Assembly (NCBI GenBank): GCA_903889785.1
Contig: CAISYT010000098.1
Coordinates: 1-19,992, forward strand
Direction of reading: 5' to 3'
Length of the DNA: 19,992 bases
Source: an uncultured Caulobacterales bacterium
Lineage (GTDB): Bacteria; Pseudomonadota; Alphaproteobacteria; Caulobacterales; Caulobacteraceae
Within the stretch, counting starts at the first letter, position 1. Each line of letters begins with the position of its first letter. Shown here piece by piece: positions 1-6,100 of the stretch. A program made the position numbers and the translations under genes. Below the pieces are notes generated by a model. The model searched no databases and had not been told where the DNA came from. It saw nothing but the letters and a program-made list of their open reading frames with translations.

Positions 1-2
1 AC

Positions 3-173
3 GGCGGCGACATCGTGTTCGACCGCTTCAATCCCGAGACCGGCATGGTCTATCTGCACATGCGCGGGGCCTGTTCGGGTTGCCCCTCTTCGGCCATGAC
101 CCTGAAGGCTGGGGTCGAGAACATGCTCAAGCATTATGTGCCTGAGGTGACGGGCGTCGAGGCCGTCCTATAG
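3..173 (+). CDS. NifU/Nfu-type iron-sulfur scaffold protein, C-terminal part (5' end outside window)
   Basis: The first 57 codons visible, read from base 3 to the TAG at 171-173, encode the end of a NifU C-terminal (Nfu) domain. The visible residues contain the family CxxC (Cys24 and Cys27 of the fragment, in the context GACSGCPSS), which in known Nfu proteins binds a transferable [4Fe-4S] cluster at a dimer interface. The trailing sequence with a VEAVL-type end also fits the family. It would act in the cytoplasm as a carrier of Fe-S clusters to client enzymes; MiaB, encoded downstream, is one enzyme in this window that needs such clusters, though a direct link is inference. The N-terminal part is missing, so the full architecture (with or without an Nfu N-domain) cannot be judged. 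Confidence 0.9.
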   Translation, partial: GGDIVFDRFNPETGMVYLHMRGACSGCPSSAMTLKAGVENMLKHYVPEVTGVEAVL

Positions 174-233
174 AAGGCTTTTTTGGCTTTCCGCGCTTCT
201 CCCAATTGTAATTTCCAGCCTCGTTCCAATTTC

Positions 234-250
234 GCAACTGAAACTGTTGC
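234..250. repeat. Short inverted repeat GCAAC-N7-GTTGC ahead of the nitroreductase gene
   Basis: GCAAC (234-238) and GTTGC (246-250) are perfect reverse complements separated by seven bases, 17 bases before the ATG at 268. The spacing of the half-sites (one helical turn) would suit a dimeric regulator, but a 5-bp arm is short enough to arise by chance. No regulator gene sits beside it. Confidence 0.3.
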
Positions 251-267
251 ACATCTGGAGATCGACC

Positions 268-882
268 ATGTCTGAGCCCCCCGCCGCCACGCGCCATGCG
301 CCTCTGGCCCCCGCCGTCCTTGATCAGATTTTCCGCGACGCCCGCACCCGGAACGCCTGGGATCCAAAGCCGCTCCCGGAAAGCGTGCTGCGCGAACTGT
401 ATGACCTGATGAAGTGGGGCCCGACGCTCGCCAACAGCGCTCCGGCGCGGTTCATGTTCGTGACTAGCGACGAGGGCCGCCAAAAACTGTCCGCGGCGGC
501 ATTTGACGGCAATAAGGCCAAGATCCTGCAGGCCCCCGTCACGGTCATCGTCGGTCAGGACCTGGATTTCGCCGACCATCATCCGCGGCTGTTCCCGGCT
601 GCGCCGGGCCTGTTGGCCGGGGTGAAGGGCACCCCCGCCGCCGAGGCGATCGCCGCCCAAAACAGCTCGCTGCAGGGTGCCTATTTGATCGTCGCCGCCC
701 GTTCGCTGGGCCTGGACGCGGGCCCGATGGCCGGCTTCGATAAGGCCGCCGTCGATGCGGCCTTCTTCGCTGGAACCCGTATCAAGTCGAACTTCATCGT
801 CTCGCTGGGCTACGGCACCGACGAACACCTCTATCCGCGCGGCCCGCGACTGGCGTTTGAGGAAGCCGTCACGATCGTGTGA
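268..882 (+). CDS. rutE: RutE-type nitroreductase family protein (probable malonic semialdehyde reductase)
   Basis: The 204-residue product matches the pattern I recall for Escherichia coli RutE (196 residues) along its length. Visible signatures are the DARTRNAW segment near 24-31, KWGPTLANSAPAR at 49-61, QNSSLQGAYLI at 131-141 and GLDAGPMAGFD at 148-158. Family members are FMN-dependent NAD(P)H oxidoreductases; RutE reduces malonic semialdehyde to 3-hydroxypropionate in the Rut pyrimidine-degradation pathway. ATG 268 is chosen because GGAG lies seven bases before it; an in-frame TTG at 247 would add seven unsupported residues. No other rut gene is nearby, so the physiological substrate is uncertain and a general role in detoxifying reactive aldehydes or enones is possible. 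It appears to be a stand-alone gene between nifU and tsaB. Confidence 0.88.
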   Translation: MSEPPAATRHAPLAPAVLDQIFRDARTRNAWDPKPLPESVLRELYDLMKWGPTLANSAPARFMFVTSDEGRQKLSAAAFDGNKAKILQAPVTVIVGQDLDFADHHPRLFPAAPGLLAGVKGTPAAEAIAAQNSSLQGAYLIVAARSLGLDAGPMAGFDKAAVDAAFFAGTRIKSNFIVSLGYGTDEHLYPRGPRLAFEEAVTIV

Positions 883-910
883 GTGTGACGGCCAAAAGGG
901 GCTCCTGTTC

Positions 911-939
911 TTGGGGCCTAACTCGCTCAAAATTATAAA
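911..939 (+). promoter_or_regulatory. Candidate housekeeping promoter for the tsaB-to-lnt gene run
   Basis: TTGGGG (911-916) and TATAAA (934-939) are separated by 17 bases and lie in the only clearly AT-rich patch of the rutE-tsaB gap. The -10 matches the sigma-70 consensus at five of six positions, the -35 at three. Transcription would begin near 946, just before the hairpin at 953-984. It is the natural place for a promoter of the long co-directional gene run that starts at tsaB, but it is a sequence match only. Confidence 0.4.
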
Positions 940-952
940 AACGAGGCTTAAG

Positions 953-984
953 TTCCGCTTCGGATGATTTCCTCCGAAGCGGAA
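953..984. repeat. Perfect 12-bp inverted repeat (hairpin) in the tsaB leader
   Basis: TTCCGCTTCGGA (953-964) and TCCGAAGCGGAA (973-984) are exact reverse complements around an 8-base loop. The stem is long and stable for a 32-base element, ends 22 bases before the tsaB ATG, and has no T-run after it on the + strand. On the - strand the T-rich tract is more than ten bases away, so it does not look like a standard terminator in either direction. It could be a 5'-UTR stability hairpin or a repeated palindrome of the genome. Confidence 0.75.
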
Positions 985-1006
985 AGGCTCTAACGCCTAG
1001 CGGGTG

Positions 1007-1606
1007 ATGATCCTCGCCCTCGATACCTGCCTGTCGGCCTGCACCGGTGCCATCGTCAAAAACGGTGTCGTGCTCGCCAAGGCGATTGAGCCCATGCAGC
1101 GTGGCCATCAGGAGCGTATTGCCGGTATGACCGAGGCGCTGATGGCGCAGGCCTCTATCGGCTTTTCCGAACTTGACCGCATCGCCGTCACCGTCGGTCC
1201 TGGCTCCTTCACCGGTTTGCGCATTGGCCTAGCCTTCGCCAAGGGGCTTTCCGTCGCCCTAGATATTCCCTGCGCCGGGGTTGGGGTGCTGGATGTGCTG
1301 GGGCGGCAGACCGGTGGCGGCTCTAGCCTGGTCGTCCTCGACGCCCGCGGCGGCCAGGTTCATTGCCAGGCTTTCGACGGCGGCTCGCCAGTGGGTCCAG
1401 CCATGACCTTGGACGTTGGTGCGGCCGCCCAACTACGCGCGCCAGACCTATTGATCGGCGACGGCGCTTCGCTGCTGGCCGCGGCCTTCCCGCTTGCGCG
1501 GCAGATCATCCCCGAGGCCTGCGATCCCTCGATTGTTGCTGCCCTCGGCGCAGCCGAACCCCCGCCGCCGCCCAATCCTCTCTATATGCGCGCTGCCTAT
1601 GCGTAG
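1007..1606 (+). CDS. tsaB: tRNA threonylcarbamoyladenosine biosynthesis protein TsaB
   Basis: TsaB is the inactive paralogue of TsaD; together with TsaD and TsaE it forms the complex that transfers threonylcarbamoyl to A37 of ANN-decoding tRNAs. The 199-residue product has the family's N-terminal MILALDT strand (DT at 6-7) and the hallmark GPGSFTGLRIGLAFAKGL at 64-81. It is shorter than the 231-residue Escherichia coli protein, as in many alphaproteobacteria. GTG 1004 directly precedes ATG 1007; I take the ATG because the MILALD start fits the family, but no strong ribosome-binding site is visible for either. The end overlaps the start of rimI by eight bases, so the two are probably translationally coupled. 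tsaB-rimI adjacency is common in bacteria. Confidence 0.95.
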   Translation: MILALDTCLSACTGAIVKNGVVLAKAIEPMQRGHQERIAGMTEALMAQASIGFSELDRIAVTVGPGSFTGLRIGLAFAKGLSVALDIPCAGVGVLDVLGRQTGGGSSLVVLDARGGQVHCQAFDGGSPVGPAMTLDVGAAAQLRAPDLLIGDGASLLAAAFPLARQIIPEACDPSIVAALGAAEPPPPPNPLYMRAAYA

Positions 1607-2075
1607 CGCAGGCGATGCCGACGCTGCCTTGCTGGCGAGCCTGCATGTCGAGGCCTTCAACCGCCCGTGGAGCCAGTCCGCCTTTGAGGTCTTCCTCAGC
1701 GATCCGACGGTCTTCTGCCTGGTCATCGAGGAGGCTGGGTTCATCCTGTGGCGGACTCTCGCTGGAGAGGCCGAAATTCTGACCCTGGCCGTCTCGACCG
1801 CCGCGCGGCGGCGGGGGATCGCCCGCGCCCTGCTGGCGGATGCGGTGGAACGCTCGGCTCAGGCCCCAGCCGAGTGGATGTTCTTAGAGGTATCGGACCA
1901 GAATAGCGCCGCCCTAGCGCTCTATCGGCAAGCGGGATTCCAGGTCAGCGGACTGCGCAAAGGCTACTATGAAAGTGAGGCCAAGCCGGAAAATGCTCTG
2001 GTCATGCGTCTTTCCTTAACAGCGTCGCCGCCCCCCACTATAAACGACCCAGATAATATTCCGCCGCGGAGTTGA
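1599..2075 (+). CDS. rimI: Ribosomal protein S18 alanine N-acetyltransferase RimI (GNAT family)
   Basis: The 158-residue product is a GNAT acetyltransferase. It shows the acetyl-CoA pyrophosphate loop RRRGIAR at 70-76, the EVSDQNSAALALYRQAGF helix-strand segment at 97-114, and the RimI-type YYE...ENALVM end near 123-136. RimI acetylates the N-terminal alanine of ribosomal protein S18. ATG 1599 lies within the end of tsaB; the frame is open further upstream, but homology starts at this methionine. The last roughly 18 residues (after RLSL) are a proline-rich tail not typical of the family. The DNA encoding that tail carries a good promoter match (2016-2044), so it may be kept for regulation rather than for protein function. 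Confidence 0.9.
   Translation: MRSAGDADAALLASLHVEAFNRPWSQSAFEVFLSDPTVFCLVIEEAGFILWRTLAGEAEILTLAVSTAARRRGIARALLADAVERSAQAPAEWMFLEVSDQNSAALALYRQAGFQVSGLRKGYYESEAKPENALVMRLSLTASPPPTINDPDNIPPRS
2016..2044 (+). promoter_or_regulatory. Candidate internal promoter for fur, inside the 3' end of rimI
   Basis: TTAACA (2016-2021) and TATAAA (2039-2044) each match the sigma-70 consensus at five of six positions and are separated by the ideal 17 bases. Transcription would start near 2051, about 27 bases before the fur start codon at 2078. A single GATAAT hexamer (2052-2057) sits at the predicted start point and resembles one unit of a Fur box, but a full box is not present. Confidence 0.5.
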
Positions 2076-2077
2076 CC

Positions 2078-2485
2078 TTGGATCGCCTGGAAAAGCTTTG
2101 TGTCGATAAGGGCATGCGGATGACCGAACAGCGCCGGGTCATCGCCCGTGTACTGTCCCATGCCGAGGACCATCCCGATGTCGAGGAATTGCATCGTCGC
2201 GCCCATGCCATCGATCCGCATATTTCAATCGCCACGGTCTACCGCACGGTTCGGCTGTTTGAGGAGAGCGGGATCATCGACCGCCACGACTTTCGCGACG
2301 GCCGCTCGCGCTATGAAGAGGCACCTGAGCACCACCACGATCACCTGATCGACATGAAGACCGGCAAGGTGATCGAATTCACTGACGACGACATCGAAGC
2401 GTTGCAGAACGCAATTGCCAAACGTTTGGGCTATAGGCTGGTGGACCACAGGCTGGAATTGTACGGCGTGCCTGTCGAGGAGTGA
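2078..2485 (+). CDS. fur: Fur-family metalloregulator (Fur/Mur type)
   Basis: The 135-residue product is a Fur-family repressor with a winged-helix DNA-binding half (recognition segment ISIATVYRTV at 49-58) and a metal-binding dimerisation half (HHHDHL at 85-90). Family members bind Fe(II) or Mn(II) and repress uptake genes in the cytoplasm. At 92-95, where Escherichia coli Fur has a CxxC structural zinc site, this protein has DMKT; the only Cys is at residue 8. That loss is usual in alphaproteobacterial Fur/Mur proteins, and iron versus manganese sensing cannot be told from sequence. TTG 2078 is chosen as start because GGAG (2068-2071) lies six bases before it and the MDRLEKLC beginning fits relatives; TTG 2072 abuts the GGAG. 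The rimI stop falls within the spacer, suggesting coupling. Confidence 0.93.
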   Translation: MDRLEKLCVDKGMRMTEQRRVIARVLSHAEDHPDVEELHRRAHAIDPHISIATVYRTVRLFEESGIIDRHDFRDGRSRYEEAPEHHHDHLIDMKTGKVIEFTDDDIEALQNAIAKRLGYRLVDHRLELYGVPVEE

Positions 2486-2487
2486 CT

Positions 2488-3837
2488 TTGGACGACGCTT
2501 CGCCACCTTCACGGCGGCTCTACATCAAGACCTACGGCTGTCAGATGAATGTCTATGACAGCGAGCGCATGGCCGATGTCCTGCGCCCGCTGGGCTATGG
2601 CCTTACCGATCGGCCCGAGGGTGCCGACCTTGTGGTGCTCAACACCTGCCACATCCGTGAGCGGGCCACCGAGAAGGTGTTTTCCGAGCTCGGCAAGCTC
2701 AAGGCCATGAAGGCTGAGACAGGCGGTCGGATGAAGATTGCTGTGGCTGGCTGCGTTGCCCAGGCCGAAGGTGCCGAGATCATGCGCCGCCAGCCGGCGG
2801 TCGACCTCGTGGTCGGGCCGCAGGCCTATCATCAGCTGCCTGAGTTGATCGCCCGCGCCCACCGCAGTGACGGCGAGGTGCTGAGCGCCGACTTTGCGCC
2901 GGAAGCCAAGTTCGATTCCCTCGGCGCCGGTGGGGCCGAACGCCAGGCCAACGGCGTCACCGCCTTTCTGACCGTGCAGGAAGGGTGCGACAAATTCTGT
3001 AGTTTCTGTGTGGTGCCCTATACGCGCGGCCCGGAATTCTCTCGCCCTGCGGCGGCGATCCTGGCTGAGGCCCGCGCCCTGGCCGAACAAGGCGTGCGCG
3101 AAGTCACCCTGCTGGGCCAGAACGTCAATGCCTACGCCAGCGAGATTGGCGGGCTGGCCGACCTCTGCCGTGCCCTGGCGGCGATCCCCGGCCTGGACCG
3201 GCTGCGCTACACCACAAGCCACCCACGCGACATGGACGACGCCCTGATCGCGGCCCACGCCGACCTTGAAGCGCTGATGCCCTATCTGCATCTGCCGGTG
3301 CAGGCCGGATCGGACCGCATACTACGGGCCATGAATCGTGGCCATGATGCCAAGACTTATCTCGCCCTGGTCGACCGAATCCGCAATGCGCGGCCGGACT
3401 TGGCTTTGAGCGGCGATTTCATTGTTGGTTTTCCTGGCGAGACCGAGGCTGATTTCCAGGCCACACTCGATCTGGTCGAGGCGGTCAACTACGCCAGCGC
3501 CTTCACGTTCAAATATTCGCGCCGCCCTGGGACCCCCGCGGCAAGCCTGCCCGGTCAGGTTGACGAGGCGGTAAAGGCCGAACGGCTGGAGCGCCTCAAC
3601 ACTTTGATCGAGCGGCAACGGCAGGCCTTCAACGCTGTGCAGGTCGGGAAAACCCTGCAGGTGCTGATCGATCGCAAAGGCCGCCACAAGGGCCAAATTG
3701 GCGGCCGCAGCCCCTATCTCCAGGCGGTTCATTTGGATGGCCCCGAACGGCTAATCGGCCAAATCGTGCCTGTTAAAATCGCGGCGCTTGGCCCCAATGC
3801 GCTTTCTGGAAATCTGGATATTTTGGAACCGGCTTGA
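2488..3837 (+). CDS. miaB: tRNA-2-methylthio-N6-isopentenyladenosine synthase MiaB
   Basis: MiaB is a radical-SAM methylthiotransferase that adds the 2-methylthio group to i6A37 of tRNAs. The 449-residue protein has the three parts of the family: an N-terminal domain with cluster cysteines at 18 (YGCQMN), 54 (NTC) and 89 (AGC); a radical-SAM domain with Cys167, Cys171 and Cys174 (GCDKFCSFC); and a C-terminal TRAM domain (about 380-449). All six cluster ligands are present, so it should be active. TTG 2488 has GAGGA (2477-2481) six bases upstream; GTG 2482 is an alternative adding two residues. The fur stop codon lies in that spacer, so translation is probably coupled. It consumes SAM, made by MetK downstream, and needs Fe-S clusters. 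Confidence 0.96.
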   Translation: MDDASPPSRRLYIKTYGCQMNVYDSERMADVLRPLGYGLTDRPEGADLVVLNTCHIRERATEKVFSELGKLKAMKAETGGRMKIAVAGCVAQAEGAEIMRRQPAVDLVVGPQAYHQLPELIARAHRSDGEVLSADFAPEAKFDSLGAGGAERQANGVTAFLTVQEGCDKFCSFCVVPYTRGPEFSRPAAAILAEARALAEQGVREVTLLGQNVNAYASEIGGLADLCRALAAIPGLDRLRYTTSHPRDMDDALIAAHADLEALMPYLHLPVQAGSDRILRAMNRGHDAKTYLALVDRIRNARPDLALSGDFIVGFPGETEADFQATLDLVEAVNYASAFTFKYSRRPGTPAASLPGQVDEAVKAERLERLNTLIERQRQAFNAVQVGKTLQVLIDRKGRHKGQIGGRSPYLQAVHLDGPERLIGQIVPVKIAALGPNALSGNLDILEPA

Positions 3838-4775
3838 GCCAAACACCCGAATTCATTCCCCTGTCCAACCTGTCGGTCCGCGCCGTGGCCGGTGCCGGCG
3901 GGCGCCACGCGGCCTTGATCGAGGAAGCCTTTAAGGTGTTGATTGAGACGCCCGGCGGCGGCGTGTCCCTGGCGGGTGACCCGCGCGGCAAGGCGTGCGC
4001 GAAGCGGGCGATCAACATTCTGGCCGAGCGCGCCGATGCGGGCCGGGAGGTGGAGGTACCGGACGTGCGTGCCGCCATCGGCCAAGCGCGCGTCGGTGAC
4101 AGCAAGGCGACCCCGGCGGCGGGCCGGCGGGGCGGGGTTGCGCCTCGAACGGCTGCCCAGGCCCGCTATCTGGATTCCATGGCAACCCATCCGCTGGTGT
4201 TCGGGCTTGGACCCGCCGGCACGGGTAAGACCTTTCTTGCCGTGGCCCATGGCGCGGGCATGTTGATGCGCGGCGAGGTCGACCGACTGGTCGTCACCCG
4301 CCCGGCGGTGGAGGCCGGCGAACGATTAGGCTTTCTGCCCGGTGATCTGACCGAGAAGGTCGATCCCTACATGGCACCGATCTGGGAGGCTTTGACCGAC
4401 ATCCTGGGGGCCGATCAGATGCGTCGTCGCCGCGACAGGGGCGAGATTGAAGTGGCCCCGATCGCCTTTATGCGCGGCCGCACCCTGAGCCATTGCTTTG
4501 TGATCTGCGACGAGGCCCAGAACGCCACGCGATTGCAGATGAAGATGGTGCTGACCCGCCTGGGCGAAGGCTCACGCATGGCGGTTACCGGCGATCCAAG
4601 CCAGGTTGATCTGCTGCGCACTACCGATAGCGGCCTGGCCCATGCCGTGGGCCTGCTGGACGGCGTCGAGGGCGTTGCCGTGGCCCGGTTCACCGCTGGC
4701 GACGTCGTGCGTCACCCGCTGGTCGAGCGGATCGTCCGCGCCTACGAGGCCGAAAAACCCCAAGAGGGGCGATGA
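3834..4775 (+). CDS. phoH: PhoH-family ATPase (YbeZ)
   Basis: The 313-residue protein is a PhoH/YbeZ-type P-loop ATPase. Walker A GPAGTGKT is at 126-133, Walker B FVICDEAQN at 222-230 and a GDPSQ sensor-like motif at 253-257. In Escherichia coli YbeZ interacts with the RNase YbeY and is linked to RNA metabolism. A TTG start at 3834 overlaps the miaB stop (TTGA) with GGAA a few bases upstream, and homology-like sequence starts right there. A basic, glycine-rich stretch around residues 88-104 separates the N-terminal domain from the ATPase core. It is followed by ybeY in a 4-base overlap, the arrangement found across proteobacteria. The exact biochemical activity of this family is still poorly defined. 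Confidence 0.94.
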   Translation: MSQTPEFIPLSNLSVRAVAGAGGRHAALIEEAFKVLIETPGGGVSLAGDPRGKACAKRAINILAERADAGREVEVPDVRAAIGQARVGDSKATPAAGRRGGVAPRTAAQARYLDSMATHPLVFGLGPAGTGKTFLAVAHGAGMLMRGEVDRLVVTRPAVEAGERLGFLPGDLTEKVDPYMAPIWEALTDILGADQMRRRRDRGEIEVAPIAFMRGRTLSHCFVICDEAQNATRLQMKMVLTRLGEGSRMAVTGDPSQVDLLRTTDSGLAHAVGLLDGVEGVAVARFTAGDVVRHPLVERIVRAYEAEKPQEGR

Positions 4776-5218
4776 CCGCCCGGTTCGAGGTCGAGGTCGA
4801 GGACCCCGCCTGGGAGGCGGCTCTGCCTGAGGCGGCACAGATCGCCGCGATCGCCGGGGAGGCTGCCCTGCCAGCCGAATACGCCGGCGGCGTGGTCGTG
4901 TTACTGACCGATGATGCGGCCGTGCGCGCGCTTAACACGCGCTTTCGCGGCAAGGACGCGGCGACCAATGTTCTGTCATTCCCAGCGCCGCCCAATCTCG
5001 ACGATCATATCGGCGACATAGCACTGAGCTATGGTGTCTGTGCTGTCGAGGCCCAGGCCCAAGGCAAGACCCTGGCCGCCCATCTGCAGCATCTTGTGGC
5101 GCACGGGGTGCTGCATCTAGTAGGCTTCGATCATGAGACCGATGAGGACGCGGAAAACATGGAGGCAAGGGAGCGTGCAATCCTTGCCGGCCTGGGCGTC
5201 GCCGATCCCCATGTCTGA
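4772..5218 (+). CDS. ybeY: Endoribonuclease YbeY (16S rRNA maturation factor)
   Basis: The 148-residue product carries the metal-binding signature of the UPF0054/YbeY family: His111, His115 and His121 within HGVLHLVGFDH. The upstream TNVLSFP motif (65-71) is also typical. YbeY is a zinc-dependent single-strand endoribonuclease involved in 16S rRNA 3'-end maturation and ribosome quality control. The ATG overlaps the phoH stop (ATGA), with AGAGGGG just before it acting as ribosome-binding site. The gene is placed between phoH and corC, as in Escherichia coli ybeZ-ybeY-ybeX. Confidence 0.96.
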   Translation: MTARFEVEVEDPAWEAALPEAAQIAAIAGEAALPAEYAGGVVVLLTDDAAVRALNTRFRGKDAATNVLSFPAPPNLDDHIGDIALSYGVCAVEAQAQGKTLAAHLQHLVAHGVLHLVGFDHETDEDAENMEARERAILAGLGVADPHV

Positions 5219-5224
5219 GGTCTG

Positions 5225-6100
5225 ATGTCCGGCTCTGATGACTCCTTTGGCAGTCCCCCTGCCAGCCGCGGCTTCCGCGCCCTGTTGCGGCAGATGCGGC
5301 GCCGCGGAAAGGCCGAGGTGGAGCGGCACGATAGCCTTGAGGGCGAACCCGACCTTGTCGACCAGGCCCAGGCGTTTCAGACCCTGCGCGTGGCCCAGGT
5401 GATGACCCCTCGCACTGACATTACCGCCCTGGAGGCCAACGAACCCTTCGCCGCCGTGGTGGCCCAGTTTGCCGAGAGCGAACACTCGCGCATGCCGATC
5501 TATCGCGACACCCTGGATGACCCGCTAGGCGTGGCTCACATCAAGGACGTCTTCAAGCTGCTGTCGCAGCCTGCGGGCGAGCGTCCGGCCCCTGACGATC
5601 CAGTGCTGCACAAGTTGCGCCGCGAGACCTTGTATGTCCCCGCGTCGATGCGGGCGGCGGACCTGCTGTTGCGTATGCGTTCGTCGCGAATCCATATGGC
5701 CCTGGTCATCGACGAGTTCGGCGGCACCGACGGCTTGGTCACCATGGAAGACCTGATTGAAGCTGTGGTGGGCGATATCGACGACGAGCATGACGAGGCC
5801 GAGAGCGCCAATCTGATCGAACGTCCGGGTGGCATCGTCGAGGCCGATGGCCGCACCCCGCTGGAGACACTCGAGGCGGCGATCGGCATGGCCCTGGCCC
5901 CCGAAGATTTGGATGAAGAGATCGAAACTGCGGCGGGTCTGGTCACCACCCTGGCAGGCCGCGTGCCGCAGCGCGGCGAGGTTATCTCCCATCCGGCTGG
6001 GTTCGAGATCGAGGTGCTGGATGCTGATCCGCGGCGTGTGAAACGCATCCGAATGCGGCCCGCGCCACCGGCGATTGCCACCGGGCCGGACGCGGCGTGA
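5225..6100 (+). CDS. corC: CorC/YbeX-type CBS-domain protein (hemolysin-C family)
   Basis: The 291-residue protein has two CBS domains (about 57-115, beginning VMTPRTDITAL, and about 132-190, ending VIDEFGGTDGLVTMEDLIEAVVGDI) followed by a CorC_HlyC domain (about 205-285). There is no DUF21 membrane domain, so it is a soluble protein like Escherichia coli YbeX/CorC. CBS pairs usually bind adenine nucleotides; the CorC family has been associated with Mg2+/Co2+ efflux, and YbeX more recently with ribosome metabolism, so the role is not settled. ATG 5225 follows GAGG by a few bases and lies six bases after ybeY. Its stop overlaps the lnt GTG by four bases. Confidence 0.92.
   Translation: MSGSDDSFGSPPASRGFRALLRQMRRRGKAEVERHDSLEGEPDLVDQAQAFQTLRVAQVMTPRTDITALEANEPFAAVVAQFAESEHSRMPIYRDTLDDPLGVAHIKDVFKLLSQPAGERPAPDDPVLHKLRRETLYVPASMRAADLLLRMRSSRIHMALVIDEFGGTDGLVTMEDLIEAVVGDIDDEHDEAESANLIERPGGIVEADGRTPLETLEAAIGMALAPEDLDEEIETAAGLVTTLAGRVPQRGEVISHPAGFEIEVLDADPRRVKRIRMRPAPPAIATGPDAA

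Noticed and set aside
160..184. Terminator at the end of the nifU gene
   Set aside because: A TTTTTT run follows a possible AGGCC/GGCTT stem, but the stem is five pairs with a G-U and an 11-base loop, too weak to call.
2045..2070. A complete Fur box at the fur promoter
   Set aside because: Only one GATAAT hexamer is present; the second and inverted units are missing.
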